A program made the translations under genes and the position numbers. From positions 124,001 to 188,000 of the forward strand of contig NZ_JAHVJZ010000003.1 of the NCBI RefSeq assembly GCF_019801015.1: DNA of 64,000 nt, read 5' to 3'. Source of the DNA: Marinobacter nauticus (GTDB lineage Bacteria > Pseudomonadota > Gammaproteobacteria > Enterobacterales > Shewanellaceae). This document shows positions 49,292 to 57,828 of the stretch, one piece after another; within the stretch, counting starts at the first letter, position 1, and each line of letters begins with the position of its first letter. The notes beneath the pieces were generated by a model. That model was not told where the DNA came from. It made no database searches and saw nothing but the letters and a program-made list of their open reading frames with translations.

Positions 49292-50734
49292 ATGTCAGGC
49301 TACAGCGCAGGGCCGAAGCACAGCCTTACGGCCATCGCACTTGCGCTGTTTGCCGGTTTGGGAGGAACGGCGTTCGCCACCACGGCAGACACCAAATCCT
49401 CGCCGCCAGGCAGTGAGTGGGCGGCCTTCCAGGCCTACAAGCAGCAGCAATTGTCCGCATATGAACAATACCGCCAGCGTTACCTGGCGGCCTATGATGC
49501 CTACCGAAAGGAAGTGCTCGCTCACTGGGATGACGCCCCCCTGGGTGACAGCCACACGCTGGTGCAATACAGCGATGACAAGCAGCAGCGCACCGAAGTG
49601 GATTACCAGAGCGGCACCGTCACCATCTCGGTAATCCATGAACCGGATGAACGCCCCACGCCGGAGCGGATCCAGCAAGCCCTGGCGGAGCTGGCTCAGG
49701 AGGAGGTTCAGGACGCGCAGACGCTGGACCCAATCCTGAAAGCCACCACACCGGCCACCGCACCCCGGTCGGAGGCACCCCAGCCATTGCTTCCCGAGCT
49801 TCAGTCCCGGGTCAAAGGCCCGGAAGCGGAGGCGCAGAAGAAGCTGGAAGAGATGGTCGCTTTGGCACGGGTGCAAACCCGCCAGCGCAACTACACCGCC
49901 GAGCGTCTGGCCCGGCTGGAAGCGGAGCTGAAATCTCAGGAACGGGCCGCACTGCGGGAACTGGAACGTCAGCAGGCTTTGGTTGCGATGGCGCAGGTCG
50001 CCTCGGTGGAGCAGGCCGACGAACCGGAACCGGTGCCGGAGGCGCAGCAGGCCCGGCTGATGGCAGAAGGTCGGGCGCGCCAGGAAGCGTTACAGGTGGC
50101 GTACCAAACCCGTGCCGAGGACCCCACCAGCAAGCAGATCACCACCTATCGCATTCAGTTGCCCAGCAAAAGCCAGCAGACTCGGGCCCGCCCCTATCTG
50201 CCCCACGCTCAGGCCCAGGCGGATAAGTGGGAAGTGGAACTGGAGCTGGTGCTGGCGATCATGCAGGCCGAAAGCAGCTTCAATCCGATGGCGCGCTCCC
50301 ACATTCCGGCCTTTGGTCTGATGCAGATTGTGCCAGCCAGCGCCGGACGGGATGTACGGGAGAAGTTTGAGCAGTCCAGCACGCCGCCCACTGCGGATGA
50401 GCTGTACCAGCCGGATTTCAATATCCGCTTTGGCAGCGCCTATCTGAACATCCTGGACAAGCGTTATCTCAAGGGGGTCAGCGATCCGCAAAGCCGTTTG
50501 TATTGCGTGATTGCGGCCTATAACACCGGTGCCGGCAATGTCGCCAAGGCGTTTAACCGTGACGGCAGCCGCCGGCTCAAGAGCGCCCTGCCCCACATCA
50601 ATGCCATGACGCCTGAGCAGGTCTATCAGCATCTGGTGGACAACCTGCCCTACGAGGAAACCCGTAAGTACCTGGTCAAAGTTCGCGGTTACCAGGAAAG
50701 CTACGCCGCCCTGGGCGACGGCCTGAGGCTGTAA
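49292..50734 (+). CDS. MltC-like murein transglycosylase
   Basis: The 480-residue protein has a signal peptide (SLTAIALALFAGLGGTAFA). A DUF3393-type N-domain follows (about 40-115, with DYQSGTVTISVI). A long charged linker with coiled-coil character (about 165-245) leads to an SLT domain: catalytic Glu in IMQAESSFNPMARS, FGLMQIVPASAGRDV and AYNTGAGNVAKAF. It would cut peptidoglycan glycan strands. Compared with MltC it lacks a lipobox and has an extra linker. It closes the envelope operon before a strong terminator. Confidence 0.88.
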   Translation: MSGYSAGPKHSLTAIALALFAGLGGTAFATTADTKSSPPGSEWAAFQAYKQQQLSAYEQYRQRYLAAYDAYRKEVLAHWDDAPLGDSHTLVQYSDDKQQRTEVDYQSGTVTISVIHEPDERPTPERIQQALAELAQEEVQDAQTLDPILKATTPATAPRSEAPQPLLPELQSRVKGPEAEAQKKLEEMVALARVQTRQRNYTAERLARLEAELKSQERAALRELERQQALVAMAQVASVEQADEPEPVPEAQQARLMAEGRARQEALQVAYQTRAEDPTSKQITTYRIQLPSKSQQTRARPYLPHAQAQADKWEVELELVLAIMQAESSFNPMARSHIPAFGLMQIVPASAGRDVREKFEQSSTPPTADELYQPDFNIRFGSAYLNILDKRYLKGVSDPQSRLYCVIAAYNTGAGNVAKAFNRDGSRRLKSALPHINAMTPEQVYQHLVDNLPYEETRKYLVKVRGYQESYAALGDGLRL

Positions 50735-50736
50735 AC

Positions 50737-50769
50737 CCAAACGGGGCACCACAAGGTGCCCCGTTTTTT
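50737..50769. terminator. Bidirectional intrinsic terminator
   Basis: AACGGGGCACC and GGTGCCCCGTT form an 11-bp stem around ACAA, flanked by a T-run, between the envelope operon and convergent punR. Confidence 0.92.
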
Positions 50770-51668
50770 CATTCCAGCCACTCCCGGTAGAGCTGCGCTT
50801 CACTGCCCAGGTAGTTCAGCAGCCACTGCATCAGCGCCGAATCGCTCTCTTTACGCCAGGCCAGACAACAGGGGCTGGGCCGCTGTCCGCCGGTCATGGT
50901 GCGCTCCACCAGGCTACCACCCGCCAGCAGCGGCCGAGCCAGATGGCGGGGCATATAGTTCAGCCCCAGCCCCGCCTGCACACAAGCCACCGCGTTGGGC
51001 CAGTCCGGCACCATGATGCGGCGTTGGTTATCCTGCAGCCAGGTGGTTCGTTTAGGCAGGGTGCGGGAGGTGTCTTCCAGGCAGATTAGCGGAAACTGGC
51101 GAATCGACTCCGCGGTCAGTGCGCTCATTCCCGCCGCCGGGTGAGAGGGCGTCATCACCAGCGCCCAATCCAGGTTGCCCATATCCCGATAGCCAAAATC
51201 GCCGCCCACCGGCACCGCCGTGGTAGCGCCGATGGCGATGTCCGCCCGACCTTCCGCCAGGGCATCCCAGACCCCGTTAAACACCTCAATGCTGAGAATC
51301 AACTCGGCATCGTCGAAGGCCGCATAGAAATCCCGCACCAGCGCGGTGATCCGATCCGCCTTAACCACGTTGTCCAACGCCACCCGCAGACTGCGTTGCC
51401 AGCCATTGGCCACCCGTTGGGTCTGCAACCGCACCTGCTCCGTTTCCCGCAGCCACTGCCGGACCTGAACCAGAAAGTGTTCACCCGCCGGGGTCAGCAC
51501 CACCTTACGGTGTTGCCGTTCAAACAGGGTGGCACCCAGCTGCTCCTCCACCTGACGAACGGCATAGCTGACCGCCGAGGGGACTTTATGCAGTTGCGTG
51601 GCGGCGGCACTGAAACTGCCATGGCGGGCAACCAGGTCCAGCATCTGAAGTGTACTTTGGGCAAACAT
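50769..51668 (-). CDS. punR: LysR-type regulator PunR
   Basis: The ATG at 51668 gives 299 residues; a TTG 11 codons upstream is less likely. The N-terminal winged helix (HGSFSAAATQLHKVPSAVSY) precedes a co-inducer domain with FNGVWDALAEGRADIAIGAT and EDTSRTLPKRTTWLQDNQRR. Both stretches match E. coli PunR (YdhB) closely. PunR activates the divergent purine-nucleoside transporter gene punC in response to purine nucleosides. The arrangement is the same here. Confidence 0.9.
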   Translation of the reverse strand: MFAQSTLQMLDLVARHGSFSAAATQLHKVPSAVSYAVRQVEEQLGATLFERQHRKVVLTPAGEHFLVQVRQWLRETEQVRLQTQRVANGWQRSLRVALDNVVKADRITALVRDFYAAFDDAELILSIEVFNGVWDALAEGRADIAIGATTAVPVGGDFGYRDMGNLDWALVMTPSHPAAGMSALTAESIRQFPLICLEDTSRTLPKRTTWLQDNQRRIMVPDWPNAVACVQAGLGLNYMPRHLARPLLAGGSLVERTMTGGQRPSPCCLAWRKESDSALMQWLLNYLGSEAQLYREWLE

Positions 51669-51750
51669 AGTGCTTTCAAATTTTTTGACAGGAAAGGACA
51701 AAATATACCGTTTAACAGCGAGCCGATCACCCAGTAGACTGCGCGGCCGA

Positions 51751-51770
51751 CTGAAATCAGCCAGTTTCAG
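51751..51770. promoter_or_regulatory. Candidate PunR operator
   Basis: CTGAAATCAGCCAGTTTCAG carries CTGAAA and TTTCAG arms around 8 bases, 29 bases before the punC start in the divergent gap. Assignment to PunR is inferred from position. Confidence 0.5.
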
Positions 51771-51799
51771 GTGAATCTGGCGACAAATTGATTGATACC

Positions 51800-52993
51800 A
51801 TGTCTAAAAATATCCCCTTTATTGAGCTGCTTTACCTGGCAGGCCTGTCCATGCTGGCGTTCGTTGCCACCGACATGTACCTGCCGGCGTTCAAAGCGAT
51901 GGAGAGCTACTACGGCACCGGACCAGAGTCCATCGCCCTCTCCCTCTCCGTGTTCCTGGCAGGCCTAGCCGGTGGCCAGCTGCTGTGGGGTCTGGCGTCT
52001 GATCGCTATGGCCGCCGTAATACCCTGCTGGCCGGTCTGGCGCTGTACACCATCGCCTCTCTGGGCCTGACCTTCAGCGACACCATCTGGCAGCTGCTGA
52101 GCCTGCGCTTTGTGCAGGCCATCGGGGTGTGTGCGCCGGCGGTGATCTGGCAGGCGCTGGTGATCGACCGCTATCCCGGCGAAAAGGCTCAGCAGGTGTT
52201 CGCCACCATCATGCCTCTGGTGGCCCTGTCTCCGGCTCTGGCGCCGCAGCTGGGTGTTGGCCTGACTCTGCTGTTTGGCTGGCAGAGTATCTTCCTGGCC
52301 CTGACCGCCATCGGTGTGGTCTGGCTGGGCCTGACCCTGCGTCTGCCTAAGCTGAAGCCGGTCCGCAGCCAGCGTTCGGTACGCGGTGACATCGCCGGTC
52401 TGTTCGCCTCCCGCACCTATCTGGGCAACGTGGTGATCTTCGGCTCCGCTTCCGCCGCCTTCTTCGCCTACCTGACCGGTATGCCGGAGATCATGGCGAG
52501 CCTGGGCTACGACGCCAGTCAGATTGGCCTCTCTTTTGTGCCTCAGACCATCGCCTTTATGGCCGGCGGTTACTTTGGCAAGCGCATGGTCAGCCGTTAC
52601 GGCGACGGCGCGGTGCTGAAAGGCCTGCTGGTGATGTTTGCCCTGGCGTCCGCCGTGATCGTGGTAGCCAGTCAACTGGCGATCACCACCATCTGGCCGC
52701 TGTTGGCGCCGTTCTGCCTGCTGGCGGTAACCAACGGTGCGCTCTACCCCATCGTGGTAAACCGCGCGCTGTCCAGCGCGCCGGAGTGTGCCGCCACCGC
52801 TGCCGGCCTGCAAAACAGCCTGCAGATCACCATCAGTTTTGGTGCCAGCGCGCTGGTGGCCGCGTTTGCCAGCATGGCCCTGCCGGTAACCGGCGTGACC
52901 ATCGGCGCCGCCGCCCTGCTGGTTCTGCTCGGTGCTTACTGGGCCAACACCGCGCCGGTACCACAGCCGGAACCGGAACTGGTGACCGAGTAA
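51800..52993 (+). CDS. punC: Purine nucleoside MFS transporter PunC
   Basis: The ATG at 51800 (MSKNIPFIELLYLAGLSMLAF) is preferred over an in-frame TTG four codons upstream. The 397-residue protein has about 12 membrane helices and the MFS loop motif GLASDRYGRRNTLL. It resembles E. coli PunC (YdhC) across LRFVQAIGVCAPAVIWQALV and later helices. It imports purine nucleosides such as adenosine. It is divergent from punR. Confidence 0.9.
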   Translation: MSKNIPFIELLYLAGLSMLAFVATDMYLPAFKAMESYYGTGPESIALSLSVFLAGLAGGQLLWGLASDRYGRRNTLLAGLALYTIASLGLTFSDTIWQLLSLRFVQAIGVCAPAVIWQALVIDRYPGEKAQQVFATIMPLVALSPALAPQLGVGLTLLFGWQSIFLALTAIGVVWLGLTLRLPKLKPVRSQRSVRGDIAGLFASRTYLGNVVIFGSASAAFFAYLTGMPEIMASLGYDASQIGLSFVPQTIAFMAGGYFGKRMVSRYGDGAVLKGLLVMFALASAVIVVASQLAITTIWPLLAPFCLLAVTNGALYPIVVNRALSSAPECAATAAGLQNSLQITISFGASALVAAFASMALPVTGVTIGAAALLVLLGAYWANTAPVPQPEPELVTE

Positions 52994-52996
52994 CAA

Positions 52997-53028
52997 TAAA
53001 AAACGCCGCTCAAATGAGCGGCGTTTTT
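52997..53028. terminator. Bidirectional intrinsic terminator
   Basis: AACGCCGCTCA and TGAGCGGCGTT form an 11-bp stem with A- and T-tracts, between punC and convergent hcr. Confidence 0.92.
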
Positions 53029-53045
53029 GTATGGCGACCAAGGCG

Positions 53046-54035
53046 TCAGTCGTTCAGCTCCACCGTCATATCGGCGGTGACGGTGCTGGAGCAAGCCAGG
53101 AAGTAGCCTTGCTCAATCTCTTCCGGCGTCAAACCCAGTACTGAGCTGCTTTCCAGCTTACCCTTCTCCCCTTTGCACTTGCAGGAACCGCAGACGCCGG
53201 TCCGGCACGCGGCAAAGATTGGCAATCCGCCTTTCTCCAGGCTGTCCAGTACGGTCTGACCCGGCAGAATAGGCAGCTCGATGCCATCCACCGACAGTTG
53301 GTGGCCTGCCTCGTCAGAATCCGCTTTGAGGGTAGCCGACTCCGGCGCCACAAAGGCCTCGTTGTGGATCCGATCCTCGGCCACGCCTTCCGCCTGCAGC
53401 ATCGCCTTTACCGCATCCATATAGGCGGCCGGTCCGCAGATCATCGCGGTGCGATCGGCCAGGTCCGGTACCCGCGCTTTCAGCTGTTCAGCATCCAGCC
53501 TGCCTTTAAACGGCTCCGGGTTCGGCTCATCACCAATCACCCAGTGCAGTTTCAGGTTCGGGTGGGCCGCCGCCAGTGCTTCCAGCTCGGCCGGGAACAG
53601 CCGGTCAGCCGTACTCCGGGCGCTGTGCACAAACACGATGTCGGCGTCCGGCTCCCGTTGCAGACGTTCGCGCAGCATCGAGTAGACCGGCGTAATGCCG
53701 CAACCGGCAGAGAGCAGCAGCCAGGCGCCCTCGCCCGCCGCGTCACGGTGAAACTCACCGGCTGGCGCCATCGCTTCCAGCGTGTCACCGGGTTGCAGGG
53801 CGTCCAGCAGATGGTTGGAGACCCGGCCACCAGGCACCCGCTTAATGGTGAGTTGCAGATGTGACTCGGAAGGGATTGAGCTCAGGCTGTAAGCCCGGGC
53901 GCTGGTGCGCGCCTCAATCGGGACCAGCAGGGTCAGAAACTGACCGGGGATGAAGTCCACGGGCTGGTCACTGTTGAAGAAAAAGCTGGTGACGTCCGAG
54001 GTTTCCGGGCGCACTTCGTAACAGGTCAAAAGCAT
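53046..54035 (-). CDS. hcr: NADH oxidoreductase Hcr
   Basis: The 329-residue protein has an FAD-binding domain (ARAYSLSS), an NAD-binding domain (LLSAGCGITPVYSML) and a C-terminal plant-type 2Fe-2S ferredoxin domain (CRTGVCGSCKCKGEKG with a later Cys in LACSS). Together with Hcp it passes electrons from NADH for nitric-oxide or hydroxylamine reduction. It is encoded directly after hcp with a 62-base gap that contains a possible attenuator. Confidence 0.94.
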   Translation of the reverse strand: MLLTCYEVRPETSDVTSFFFNSDQPVDFIPGQFLTLLVPIEARTSARAYSLSSIPSESHLQLTIKRVPGGRVSNHLLDALQPGDTLEAMAPAGEFHRDAAGEGAWLLLSAGCGITPVYSMLRERLQREPDADIVFVHSARSTADRLFPAELEALAAAHPNLKLHWVIGDEPNPEPFKGRLDAEQLKARVPDLADRTAMICGPAAYMDAVKAMLQAEGVAEDRIHNEAFVAPESATLKADSDEAGHQLSVDGIELPILPGQTVLDSLEKGGLPIFAACRTGVCGSCKCKGEKGKLESSSVLGLTPEEIEQGYFLACSSTVTADMTVELND

Positions 54036-54052
54036 GGGGATTCCAGCGAGTT

Positions 54053-54084
54053 GAGAAACAAAATGGGGGCGGAAAGCCGCCCCC
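54053..54084 (-). terminator. Possible attenuator between hcp and hcr
   Basis: On the minus strand GGGGGCGG and CCGCCCCC pair around CTTT, followed by ATTTTG and further T. It would lower hcr relative to hcp. Confidence 0.6.
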
Positions 54085-54097
54085 GTATTCCGCCTTA

Positions 54098-55774
54098 TCA
54101 GGCCGCCATGATGTCGGCGATGTCCTGCTCAACGGTGGTGATCAAACGGAGACCAAACTTCTCGTTCAGTGCCGCCACCAGATTGTCGGTCAGGAAGCCC
54201 GGTACGGTGGGGCCCACACGGATGTCGGTGATGCCCAGCGCCAGCAGGGTCAACAGAATGGCGATCGCTTTCTGCTCAAACCAGGACAGCACCATGGAAA
54301 GCGGCAGTTCATTCACACCACAGTCGAACGCTTCAGCCAGGGCAACGGCCAGCTGGATGGCGGAGTAAGCGTCGTTGCACTGACCCACATCCAGGAAACG
54401 CGGCACACCGTTGATGTCGCCAAACTCCAGGTCGTTGAACTTAAACTTGCCGCAGGCCAGGGTCAGGATCAGGGTGTCCTTCGGCGCTTGCTTAGCAAAC
54501 TCGGTGTAGTAGTTGCGCTCGGCTTTATCACCGTCACAACCGCCCAGCAGGAAGAAGTGCTTGATGTTGCCGGCCTTGACCTGGTCAATCACCGCCGGAG
54601 CCGCCGCCATCAGAGCGTTACGGGCAAAACCGGTGGTGGTGTAGTGCGGGATTTCGTCGTACTTGAAGCCTTCGCACTCCAGCGCTTTCTCAATCACGGT
54701 GCTGAAATCTTCACCCACCAGGTGAGTCACGCCCGGCCAGCCCACGATGGAGCGGGTAAACAGACGGTCGCCGTAGCCTTCGATGCCGCGGCCCGGTTCC
54801 GGGTCGATCAGGCAGTTGGAGGTCATCACGATGGCGCCGGGGAAGTTGGCGAACTCTTTCTGCTGGTTCTGCCAGGCGGTGCCGTAGTTGCCCACCAGGT
54901 GCGGGAACTTGTGGCCCAGCTCCGGGTAGGCGTGGGCCGGCAGCATCTCACCGTGGGTGTAGACGTTGATGCCTTTGCCTGCGGTTTGCTCAAGGATGTG
55001 CTGCAAGTCGATCAGGTCGTGACCGGAAACCAGGATCGCCTTACCGGCAACGGGCTTCATGTTCACTTTGACCGGCACCGGGTGACCGAAGGTGTCGGTT
55101 TCACCGGCGTCCAGCATCGCCATTACGCCAAAGTTCAGGTGGCCGATGGCCATGGAGAGTTCCAGCAACTCGCCCATCTCGGACGGGTCTTCGCCCAGAC
55201 GGGCCATAATGCGGTGGAATTCGCCGTACAGGGCTTCATCCTGCTGACCCAGAACACGGGCGTGCTCCATGTAGGCGGCAACGCCTTTGAGGCCATACAG
55301 GCACAGCAGGCGCAGGCCGACGATGTCTTCGCCCACTTCCGCTACGCCGCGGTTTACTACGGTCTGCGGGGCTACCGCCAGCATGGCGGCTTTGTCCACG
55401 CTCAGTTCCAGCTGAGCAGCACCTTCCGGGGTCACTACGGCAACGCCCTGTTCGGCGCAGGCCGCTTCATAGGCGGCTTTCATGCGGTTGCGCAGCGCCA
55501 TGGCCTGGTCGGTGTAGGCCACCAGGCGCTCCGCATCAAAATTCACGTTGGTCAGGGTAGAGAAAAACGCCTGAGGCAGGTAGGCATCCACTTCGGCATC
55601 GATAACGCCAACCTGACGCCCCAGATGGGCGTAGGCGCTGACGCCCTGGATCAGATACACCAGTACGTCCTGGAGATCGGAGATCTCCGCGGTCTTGCCA
55701 CACATCCCCAGGGAATAGCTGCAGCCGTTGCTCACCGGGGTACGGATGGTTTGCTCACACTGAACACAAAACAT
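54098..55774 (-). CDS. hcp: Hybrid cluster protein (hydroxylamine/NO reductase)
   Basis: The 558-residue protein has an N-terminal cysteine set at residues 3, 6, 18 and 25 (C-X2-C-X11-C-X6-C), the class II Hcp pattern that binds a 2Fe-2S cluster. The hybrid-cluster domain follows, with [20 protein letters not shown] and [11 protein letters not shown]. Hcp acts as a high-affinity NO reductase and protein S-nitrosylase under anaerobic nitrate respiration, which fits the nap operon nearby. Confidence 0.97.
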   Translation of the reverse strand: MFCVQCEQTIRTPVSNGCSYSLGMCGKTAEISDLQDVLVYLIQGVSAYAHLGRQVGVIDAEVDAYLPQAFFSTLTNVNFDAERLVAYTDQAMALRNRMKAAYEAACAEQGVAVVTPEGAAQLELSVDKAAMLAVAPQTVVNRGVAEVGEDIVGLRLLCLYGLKGVAAYMEHARVLGQQDEALYGEFHRIMARLGEDPSEMGELLELSMAIGHLNFGVMAMLDAGETDTFGHPVPVKVNMKPVAGKAILVSGHDLIDLQHILEQTAGKGINVYTHGEMLPAHAYPELGHKFPHLVGNYGTAWQNQQKEFANFPGAIVMTSNCLIDPEPGRGIEGYGDRLFTRSIVGWPGVTHLVGEDFSTVIEKALECEGFKYDEIPHYTTTGFARNALMAAAPAVIDQVKAGNIKHFFLLGGCDGDKAERNYYTEFAKQAPKDTLILTLACGKFKFNDLEFGDINGVPRFLDVGQCNDAYSAIQLAVALAEAFDCGVNELPLSMVLSWFEQKAIAILLTLLALGITDIRVGPTVPGFLTDNLVAALNEKFGLRLITTVEQDIADIMAA

Positions 55775-55801
55775 GGTCTCACTCCATTAGTTGCAATAGT
55801 T

Positions 55802-55853
55802 ATGCATCTTTTGGAATGCATCATACGCCGACGCCCGAATTAAAACATGCATC
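55802..55853 (-). promoter_or_regulatory. Three ATGCATC motifs upstream of hcp
   Basis: ATGCATC occurs at 55802-55808, 55816-55822 and 55847-55853; read on the gene strand these are GATGCAT. This matches the core of NsrR half-sites, but the 14-base spacing of the closest pair differs from the usual 11. NO-responsive control is plausible, not shown. Confidence 0.5.
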
Positions 55854-55876
55854 AAGGATACTCTTTTAGCATTTCT

Positions 55877-55890
55877 CTGATCCGGATCAA
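55877..55890 (-). promoter_or_regulatory. FNR box upstream of hcp
   Basis: On the gene strand TTGATCCGGATCAG matches the FNR consensus except for the last base. It is about 103-116 bases upstream of the hcp start. Confidence 0.65.
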
Positions 55891-55892
55891 CA

Positions 55893-55962
55893 AAACCCCG
55901 GACTGTCTCCCTGTTTAACGGCGCATCTTGGATGCCGTATAACAGAGGCCAGTCCGGGGTTT
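55893..55962 (-). terminator. Long branched hairpin after rbsK
   Basis: AAACCCCGGACTG and CAGTCCGGGGTTT form a perfect 13-bp outer stem. Inside are CTGTT/AACAG, ACGG/CCGT and CATC/GATG. On the minus strand it is followed by TTTTGTTG, fitting an rbsK terminator, but it is unusually elaborate. Confidence 0.55.
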
Positions 55963-56050
55963 CATGGCATAACTCTTTGTTTGAAATCCACCGCTTAGGT
56001 GTCAGCTGACTGACAGCCTGAGAAACGATGGTTACCGGATTGCGCGCCGC

Positions 56051-56974
56051 TCAGTTCTGTTCAGCCAGCAGCGCCATCACCTCATCCCGGTTGGGAATGG
56101 AGCTTTGCGCGCCCATGCGAGTGACGGACAAGGCGGCCGCTGCCTGGGCGAAACGGATCGCCTGAGCCATCGGCTGCGCTTCCAGCAGCGCCGTGACCAT
56201 TGCGCCGTTGAAGGTATCTCCAGCGGCTGTGGTGTCCACCGCCTCCACAACGAACCCCACAATGTGCTCCCCTTGCCCGTCCTGACTCAGCCAGACACCA
56301 CGCTTACCGAGGGTGATGATCACGGTGCTGATGCCAAATCGCTCATGCAACGCGCTGGCTGCACGGTCAGCGTCCTCAAGGGTCCCAATGGCGATGCCGG
56401 TCAGTTGCTCCGCTTCAGTTTCGTTGGGCGTGAGAATGTCGATATGACGCAGCAGACTGTCTGGCAAAGTCCGGGCCGGTGCGGGATTCAGCACCACACG
56501 AGTGCCGGCTTTACGGGCCAGCTCCGCTGCGCGCTCCAGGCTTTCCACCGGCGTTTCCAGCTGCAGCAGCAACAGGTCCGCTTCGGTGATGCGTTTCTGG
56601 TGGCGCTCCACCCGCTCCGTGCTGAGCGCCGCATTGGCCCCGGGCCAGATGCCGATGCTGTTCTCCCCTTTGCTGTCGACATAGATCATCGCCAGGCCGG
56701 TGCTCTGTCCCGGCACCGCGTCAATGGCCCCGGTGTCGATGCCATCGGCTGCAAGCTGAGCCACCATCTGGGTGCCAATCGCATCCTCTCCCACGCAGCC
56801 GATCAATGTGGTCCGGGCACCAAGGCGGGCCGCGGCAACCGCCTGGTTGGCGCCTTTCCCACCCGCCACGGTTTGGTACTGATTGGCGGTCAGGGTCTCC
56901 CCCGGTCGGGGAAAGTGATCCACCTGGGCCACGTGGTCCACATTGATGCTGCCCAATACGGTGAGTGTTGCCAT
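56051..56974 (-). CDS. rbsK: Ribokinase
   Basis: The 307-residue PfkB-family kinase starts MATLTVLGSINVDHVAQV, with GGKGANQAVAAARLGA near residue 40 and the anion-hole/catalytic motif DTTAAGDTFNGAMV near 250. It phosphorylates ribose to ribose-5-phosphate. It stands alone here without rbs transport genes, so the ribose may come from nucleoside breakdown, consistent with nearby punC. This link is inference. Confidence 0.94.
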   Translation of the reverse strand: MATLTVLGSINVDHVAQVDHFPRPGETLTANQYQTVAGGKGANQAVAAARLGARTTLIGCVGEDAIGTQMVAQLAADGIDTGAIDAVPGQSTGLAMIYVDSKGENSIGIWPGANAALSTERVERHQKRITEADLLLLQLETPVESLERAAELARKAGTRVVLNPAPARTLPDSLLRHIDILTPNETEAEQLTGIAIGTLEDADRAASALHERFGISTVIITLGKRGVWLSQDGQGEHIVGFVVEAVDTTAAGDTFNGAMVTALLEAQPMAQAIRFAQAAAALSVTRMGAQSSIPNRDEVMALLAEQN

Positions 56975-57203
56975 CGAACGGTTTCCTTAAAGTGGTGCTC
57001 ACTTAGATTGGGGCTCACCGCCGATAGAGAGCGCGGCGCTTCGTTGCCGCCTTTTCCGGACAGTCAGCCCAAAACAAGCTCAGACCTTTGAATGCATTGG
57101 CTCGTATTGTAGACCCGGTCATTGAGGCAACTGAATGGGGCTGGCGCGATCCCGCTCTCAGTTCCGGGAGGAGAGAAGCCGTCAGGGCTCGGTCAGGCGG
57201 GCA

Positions 57204-57234
57204 CAAAAAAGCCCGCACGGTTTCCCGTGCGGGC
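57204..57234 (-). terminator. Terminator of the lldEFG operon
   Basis: On the minus strand GCCCGCACGG and CCGTGCGGGC form a 10-bp stem with a short loop, followed by six T. Confidence 0.9.
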
Positions 57235-57252
57235 AATGGGTCTGCATCGCTG

Positions 57253-57828
57253 TTAACTGAGCAGAAAAACGGTCATGGAGCTGGCGCCGTGCGCACCGAT
57301 CACCAACGCCTGTTCAATGTCGGCGGTCTTGGACGGTCCGGCAATAAAGGCACCATGGTGGCCTGAGGCCAGATCGATGGCGGGCACGGCCTGATGCATG
57401 GTGGGGTAGATGGCATCCGCCTTCACCACCGCAGCCAGGTGCTCGGTGATGTAGGGCGCCACACGATGGCCGGTGACGGTGTCCTTGATGAACACGGCAC
57501 CATTCTCGGCCACGGCAAACTCGGCACTGACCAGGGTATGGTCCACGTCCCGCAGATCGTGGGCGTTCTCGTTCAGCTCACGATTGCCGGTCAGGCCCTC
57601 GACCAGACTCATCACCTGGCCCCCCTCTCCCATGCGCTCGTTGAGATACTGTTGGATCTCGTCAAGGCTGGACACTTTCACCAGCACGCCGCCAACCTTA
57701 GCCAGGCTCGCTTCGTACTGACCCGGCAGGTCTTCGGTATTGGGCTCTACATCGATCACCGGCAACGGTTGATCCGGCAGAGTGATCTGGCCCAGGGCCT
57801 GCAGAATTTGGTCACGGCTGGACATCAT
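57253..57828 (-). CDS. lldG: LldG (LutC), L-lactate dehydrogenase complex subunit
   Basis: The 191-residue LUD-domain protein includes LVSAEFAVAENGAVFI and a C-terminal HHGAFIAGPSKTADIEQALVIG typical of LutC/YkgG. Together with LldE and LldF it makes the non-flavin, Fe-S L-lactate dehydrogenase described in Shewanella. The start ATGATG overlaps the lldF stop by 4 bases. It is somewhat shorter than Bacillus LutC. Confidence 0.92.
   Translation of the reverse strand: MMSSRDQILQALGQITLPDQPLPVIDVEPNTEDLPGQYEASLAKVGGVLVKVSSLDEIQQYLNERMGEGGQVMSLVEGLTGNRELNENAHDLRDVDHTLVSAEFAVAENGAVFIKDTVTGHRVAPYITEHLAAVVKADAIYPTMHQAVPAIDLASGHHGAFIAGPSKTADIEQALVIGAHGASSMTVFLLS

Noticed and set aside
55893-55962. 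Integron attC site
   Set aside because: The palindrome lacks the conserved RYYYAAC and GTTRRRY end boxes, and no integrase or cassette structure is near.
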